From Thermotogae bacterium (GTDB lineage: Bacteria; Thermotogota; Thermotogae; Mesoaciditogales; Mesoaciditogaceae), in assembly GCA_026988035.1 (NCBI GenBank), contig JALSLY010000043.1, positions 1 through 55,548 of the forward strand: a stretch of 55,548 nucleotides of DNA. The letters run 5' to 3'. The position numbers were made by a program, and so were the translations under genes. The notes beneath the pieces were generated by a model, which was not told the origin of the DNA, searched no databases, and was given only the letters and a program-made list of their open reading frames with translations. Below, piece after piece: positions 52,910 through 55,548 of this stretch (the first letter of the stretch is position 1; each line of letters starts with the position of its first letter).

Positions 52910-53580
52910 AACTTGTCGGAACCCCAATTGGAAATCTCTCAGACATATCTAAAAGAGCTTTAGAAGTTTTGAATGGAGTTGATGCAATATTGTGTGAAGA
53001 TACGCGGCAAACAATAAAACTGTTGAATCACTACTTGATATCCAAAAAATTGATATCTTTTAATGATCGAAATTCGTCCAAAAAGATACCAAAGATCGTA
53101 GAAGAAATGAGGAAAGGTGCGGAGTATGCACTTGTCAGTGATGCTGGCATGCCAGTGATTTCTGATCCAGGACTGAAATTAGTTGATGTTTGCCACGAAC
53201 AGCACATTCCAGTAGATGTTATTCCAGGACCGAGTGCTGTTGTGAGTGCTATAGCTGCAAGCGGTTTAAATGCTTCGCATTTTGTATTTTTAGGTTTCCT
53301 ACCACGCGGATCAAAATTGCGTAAAGTCCTTAAAATAGTTTCCCAGCTCAACATGGCAACGGTTTTCTACGAATCTCCTTACCGATTAAAGGAAACTTTG
53401 AAGGAAATATGTAATATTTCACCTGCCTCAAGAGTATTTGTTGCTAGAGAGATGACAAAAGTACATCAGACCTTTTACAGAGGTTATCCTTGCGAGCTAA
53501 CTGATATAGTAAAGCCAATTGGAGAAATGACTGTTGTTGTTGAATGGAAAAAAGAAAACAAAAATGTTAAGACCTGTTGA
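52900..53580 (+). CDS. rsmI: 16S rRNA 2'-O-ribose C1402 methyltransferase
   Basis: Methylates the ribose of C1402 in the decoding centre. 226 aa from the ATG at 52900. Tetrapyrrole-methylase fold with LVGTPIGNLSDISKRALEVL, CEDTRQT, LVSDAGMPVISDPG and VIPGPSAVVSAIAASGL. The ribosome-binding site is weak (GTGAAGAT) and lies inside the lipM end, so translation is probably coupled. Its stop region holds the -35 of the spoVS promoter. Confidence 0.93.
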   Translation: MGLKLVGTPIGNLSDISKRALEVLNGVDAILCEDTRQTIKLLNHYLISKKLISFNDRNSSKKIPKIVEEMRKGAEYALVSDAGMPVISDPGLKLVDVCHEQHIPVDVIPGPSAVVSAIAASGLNASHFVFLGFLPRGSKLRKVLKIVSQLNMATVFYESPYRLKETLKEICNISPASRVFVAREMTKVHQTFYRGYPCELTDIVKPIGEMTVVVEWKKENKNVKTC

Positions 53581-53606
53581 CTTCATTGTTGAATTTTGTG
53601 TATAAT
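53577..53606 (+). promoter_or_regulatory. spoVS: Promoter of spoVS (second copy)
   Basis: TTGACT (53577-53582), 18-nt spacer, TATAAT (53601-53606). The -35 overlaps the rsmI stop codon. The leader is about 45 nt. Confidence 0.75.
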
Positions 53607-53657
53607 GTTTCGTTGTAGTTTGTATTTTAAAAGCATCTACCAAGGGAGGCAGAAAAG

Positions 53658-53921
53658 ATGGAAGCTCTGAAGGTCTCATCCAAGTCTAGACCGAATGCTG
53701 TTGCAGGTGCACTTGCTGGAGTATTGAGAGAAAATGGTAGAGCAGAAATCCAAGCGATCGGTGCCGGGGCTGTTAATCAGGCCGTAAAGGCAATTGCCAT
53801 CGCGAGAGGATACGTTGCACCAAGCGGAATGGATCTGGTGTGCATTCCGGCGTTTGTGGACGTCGAGATTGATGGTGACACCAGAACTGCACTCAAATTT
53901 GCTATTGAACCCCGCAAGTAA
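53658..53921 (+). CDS. spoVS: SpoVS-family protein, short copy
   Basis: 87 aa, the usual SpoVS length. MEALKVSSKSRPNAVAGALAG start, QAIGAGAVNQAVKAIAIARG core and FVDVEIDGDTRTALKF end. The ATG follows GGGAGG. It has its own good promoter and its own terminator, so it is a single-gene unit and likely well expressed. In Bacillus SpoVS affects sporulation and division; in this group it may be a small nucleic-acid-binding protein (inference). Confidence 0.94.
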   Translation: MEALKVSSKSRPNAVAGALAGVLRENGRAEIQAIGAGAVNQAVKAIAIARGYVAPSGMDLVCIPAFVDVEIDGDTRTALKFAIEPRK

Positions 53922-53945
53922 ACTAACAAAGTTTTGCGGTTGCAA

Positions 53946-53968
53946 AGCGCCCAAAAGGGCGCTCTTTT
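53946..53968 (+). terminator. Terminator of spoVS
   Basis: Perfect 7-bp stem AGCGCCC / GGGCGCT with loop AAAA, then CTTTT. On the other strand it may also serve trpB, though with a poorer T-run. Confidence 0.8.
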
Positions 53969-54010
53969 GATGTGTTTCACAAAGCGAATGAAGTTTTTAA
54001 GGTCTTGCTC

Positions 54011-55279
54011 TCACGCATAGGCGTTCAAATCAAGTAGGCCATGGCCGCTTAAATTGAAGACAATGACCTTTTTTTCTCCTGTTTGGGCCGATTCCTTTGC
54101 ATATCGAATTACCCCAGCAATTGCATGACTTGTCTCCGGCGCTGGTATAATCCCTTCTGCGATGCCAAAGAGTTTTGCGGCATCGAAAGCTTCTTTCTGA
54201 TCAATAGCTATTGCTTTTACTAACCCCTCGTGTATCAATCTGCTGATTATCGGAGCCGCACCATGGTATCTCAATCCCCCTGCGTGAATTGGTGGTGGAA
54301 CGAAATCTTTTCCTAACGTGTACATTTTTAACAAAGGAGTTAATCCAGCCGAATCGCCGTAATCATAACGATATTCTCCTTTTGTAAGCGATGGACATGC
54401 TATAGGCTCACAAGCAACTATTTCTAACTTGTCGTTTTTCAACTTTTCCGGCATGAATGGGAGCGTGAAACCACCAAAATTGGATCCACCTCCAAAACAG
54501 CCAAGGAGAACATCTGGCTCTTCGCCAACTATGTCCATTTGCTTTTTTGTTTCCTCACCTATGATCGTTTGATGAAGCAAAACATGATCTAGTACGCTCC
54601 CCAAAGAGTAATTAACATTTTTAGATTTGAAAGCAAATTCAACAGCTTCACTTATTGCCATTCCAAGACTTCCAGTCGTGTTTGGATCTTTACTTAGAAA
54701 CATTTTTCCATTTTCTGTTAAAGAGCTCGGGCTCGGATGGATTCTTCCACCAAAAAAGTTGACCATGCACCTTCTGAATGGTTTTTGTTCTAAGCTGACT
54801 TTTACCATGAAGACCTCAACATCCATATCGAGGATCTCAGTTGCATATGCAAGTGCGCTTCCCCATTGACCTGCACCTGTCTCAGTTGAGAGTTTGGTAA
54901 CTCCTTCAACTTTGCTGAAGTAAGCTTGAGCAATAGCCGTGTTGAGTTTGTGACTTCCTGTCGGACTAACTGATTCGTTTTTGTAATAAATATGGGCCGG
55001 CGTGTTAAGCACACGTTCAAATCTTGCCGCACGTACAAGAGGAGTCGGTCTATAAATAGAGTACGCTTCACGAACCTCTCTGGGAATGGGAATTTCCCTT
55101 TCCAAAGTCATTTCTTGCTCTATCAACTGTTTGGGAAAAATTGCACCCAATTTTTCTGGCTCCATTGGCCTATTCGTTTCTGGATCCAAGGGTGGATCAA
55201 AACTGAACGGTAGATCGGCCTTAACGTTGTACCAGTATTTTGGTATGTCTTCATCCTTCAGATACACTCTTCTTTCCAT
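54011..55279 (-). CDS. trpB: Tryptophan synthase beta chain, TrpB2 type
   Basis: PLP enzyme joining indole and serine to tryptophan. 422 aa with the long N-terminus of the TrpB2 group ([20 protein letters not shown]), which usually is not tied to TrpA. The PLP lysine is Lys111 in [11 protein letters not shown] and the phosphate loop is [10 protein letters not shown]. The ATG at 55279 has AGGAGGTG 6 nt upstream; a start 3 codons earlier lies over it. No trpA or other trp genes are in the window. A leader peptide with three Trp codons and an attenuator precede it, so it is probably controlled by tryptophan supply. Confidence 0.93.
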   Translation of the reverse strand: MERRVYLKDEDIPKYWYNVKADLPFSFDPPLDPETNRPMEPEKLGAIFPKQLIEQEMTLEREIPIPREVREAYSIYRPTPLVRAARFERVLNTPAHIYYKNESVSPTGSHKLNTAIAQAYFSKVEGVTKLSTETGAGQWGSALAYATEILDMDVEVFMVKVSLEQKPFRRCMVNFFGGRIHPSPSSLTENGKMFLSKDPNTTGSLGMAISEAVEFAFKSKNVNYSLGSVLDHVLLHQTIIGEETKKQMDIVGEEPDVLLGCFGGGSNFGGFTLPFMPEKLKNDKLEIVACEPIACPSLTKGEYRYDYGDSAGLTPLLKMYTLGKDFVPPPIHAGGLRYHGAAPIISRLIHEGLVKAIAIDQKEAFDAAKLFGIAEGIIPAPETSHAIAGVIRYAKESAQTGEKKVIVFNLSGHGLLDLNAYA

Positions 55280-55303
55280 TGTTACCACCTCCTATTTGAT
55301 ATG

Positions 55304-55346
55304 AAAAAGCCGGGGACTCTCTTAATAGAATCCCCGGCATTCTGGC
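55304..55346 (-). promoter_or_regulatory. trp attenuator: terminator and antiterminator arm
   Basis: Minus-strand RNA. Terminator: GCCGGGGA (55331-55338) pairs with TCCCCGGC (55309-55316), followed by TTTTT (55304-55308). The 5' arm overlaps segment 3, GCCAGAATGCCGG (55334-55346), which can instead pair over 13 bp (two G-U) with CCGGTATTTTGGC at 55381-55393 in the leader-peptide gene. The two pairings exclude each other. Confidence 0.85.
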
Positions 55347-55371
55347 TTTTGACATCAATTAAAAATACGCA

Positions 55372-55452
55372 TCAAGTACGGCCAAAATACCGGTCGTACC
55401 ACCACCACACATTGTTTTCAGAAGAACTTCGAAATTTCGGAGCTATTTTCAT
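55372..55452 (-). CDS. trp leader peptide (26 codons, three consecutive Trp)
   Basis: Short gene too small for usual gene finders. ATG at 55452 is preceded by GAGGAGGT with 6-nt spacing. The 26-residue peptide starts MKIAPKFRSSSENNV and continues with Trp16-Trp17-Trp18 (TGG codons at 55399-55407), Tyr and Asp, and ends at TGA 55372. A hairpin GTACG-CC / GG-CGTAC (55376-55399) begins at the last Trp codon. A ribosome stalled on the Trp codons for lack of charged tRNA-Trp would block this hairpin and free the antiterminator segment, the classic attenuation layout. It controls the trpB gene 93 nt downstream. Confidence 0.88.
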   Translation of the reverse strand: MKIAPKFRSSSENNVWWWYDRYFGRT

Positions 55453-55466
55453 TCTTTTACCTCCTC

Positions 55467-55541
55467 TGGTGAGTGCGGCAGGGATTGAACCTGCGACCTC
55501 TTCCGCGTCAAGGAAGCGCTCTCCCACTGAGCTACGCACTC
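55467..55541 (-). tRNA. tRNA-Val (anticodon GAC)
   Basis: Minus strand. Acceptor GAGTGCG / CGCACTC, D arm GCTC / GAGC, anticodon stem CTTCC / GGAAG with loop TTGACGC (anticodon GAC), T arm GCAGG-TTCAATC-CCTGC, discriminator A and encoded CCA. It reads Val codons GUC and GUU. The nucleotide after CCA is the first base of the GAGGAGGT site of the trp leader peptide, so the two are very likely on one transcript. Confidence 0.95.
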
Positions 55542-55548
55542 AACACCA

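Overview
The window looks like a chromosome segment of a Thermotogota bacterium. EF-Tu and the ribosomal proteins read as Thermotoga-like, S4, S14, L24 and L36 keep their zinc-cysteine forms, two SpoVS genes occur without sporulation genes, and two dipeptide/oligosaccharide-type ABC operons are present. A deep branch such as Mesoaciditogales is my guess only. The DNA is AT-rich, Shine-Dalgarno sites are strong (AGGAGGTG type), and GTG or TTG starts are common.

Layout. 1-18941 (minus strand): the joined str-S10-spc-alpha super-operon, rpsL to rpoA, with rpoA cut by the window edge. A good sigma-70 promoter drives it at 18990-19019, and a hairpin terminator separates tuf from rpsJ. 19070-20240 (plus): rpsB with a structured leader, then tRNA-Arg(CCG), tRNA-Ser(CGA) and a terminator. 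20239-21549 (minus): a sigma-54-type AAA+ activator.

22017-30624 (plus) is the accessory core. It holds four related small secreted proteins, an FN3/beta-propeller lipoprotein, a duplicated PapD/WxL-interacting-like protein, a secretin, and a secretin-like protein whose C-terminus looks like an outer-membrane barrel. Two nearly identical GG-N10-GC sites (21946 and 24821) look like sigma-54 promoters, so the neighbouring activator probably controls this locus. I regard it as the best candidate for an undescribed cell-surface or secretion system: it has secretins but no ATPase or inner-membrane platform.

31025-38899 (plus): SAM hydrolase (DUF62), a five-gene peptide/oligosaccharide ABC operon and glutamate dehydrogenase. 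38931-41450 (minus): dus - spoVS - small ORF - DUF1385 operon. 41773-49180 (minus): AhpD-like protein, two small membrane proteins and a second ABC operon behind a consensus promoter. 49320-53921: gpsA, a DUF4213/DUF364 protein, rsmG, a LipM-like octanoyltransferase, rsmI and a second spoVS.

54011-55541 (minus) is a second highlight. A TrpB2-type tryptophan synthase beta gene is preceded by a complete transcription attenuator: a 26-codon leader peptide with three consecutive Trp codons, mutually exclusive antiterminator and terminator helices, and a tRNA-Val(GAC) gene ending directly against the leader-peptide Shine-Dalgarno.

Clusters of REP-like palindromes (around 21.7, 30.9, 41.74 and 51.3 kb) mark boundaries between transcription units. 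No CRISPR array, insertion sequence or rRNA was seen.
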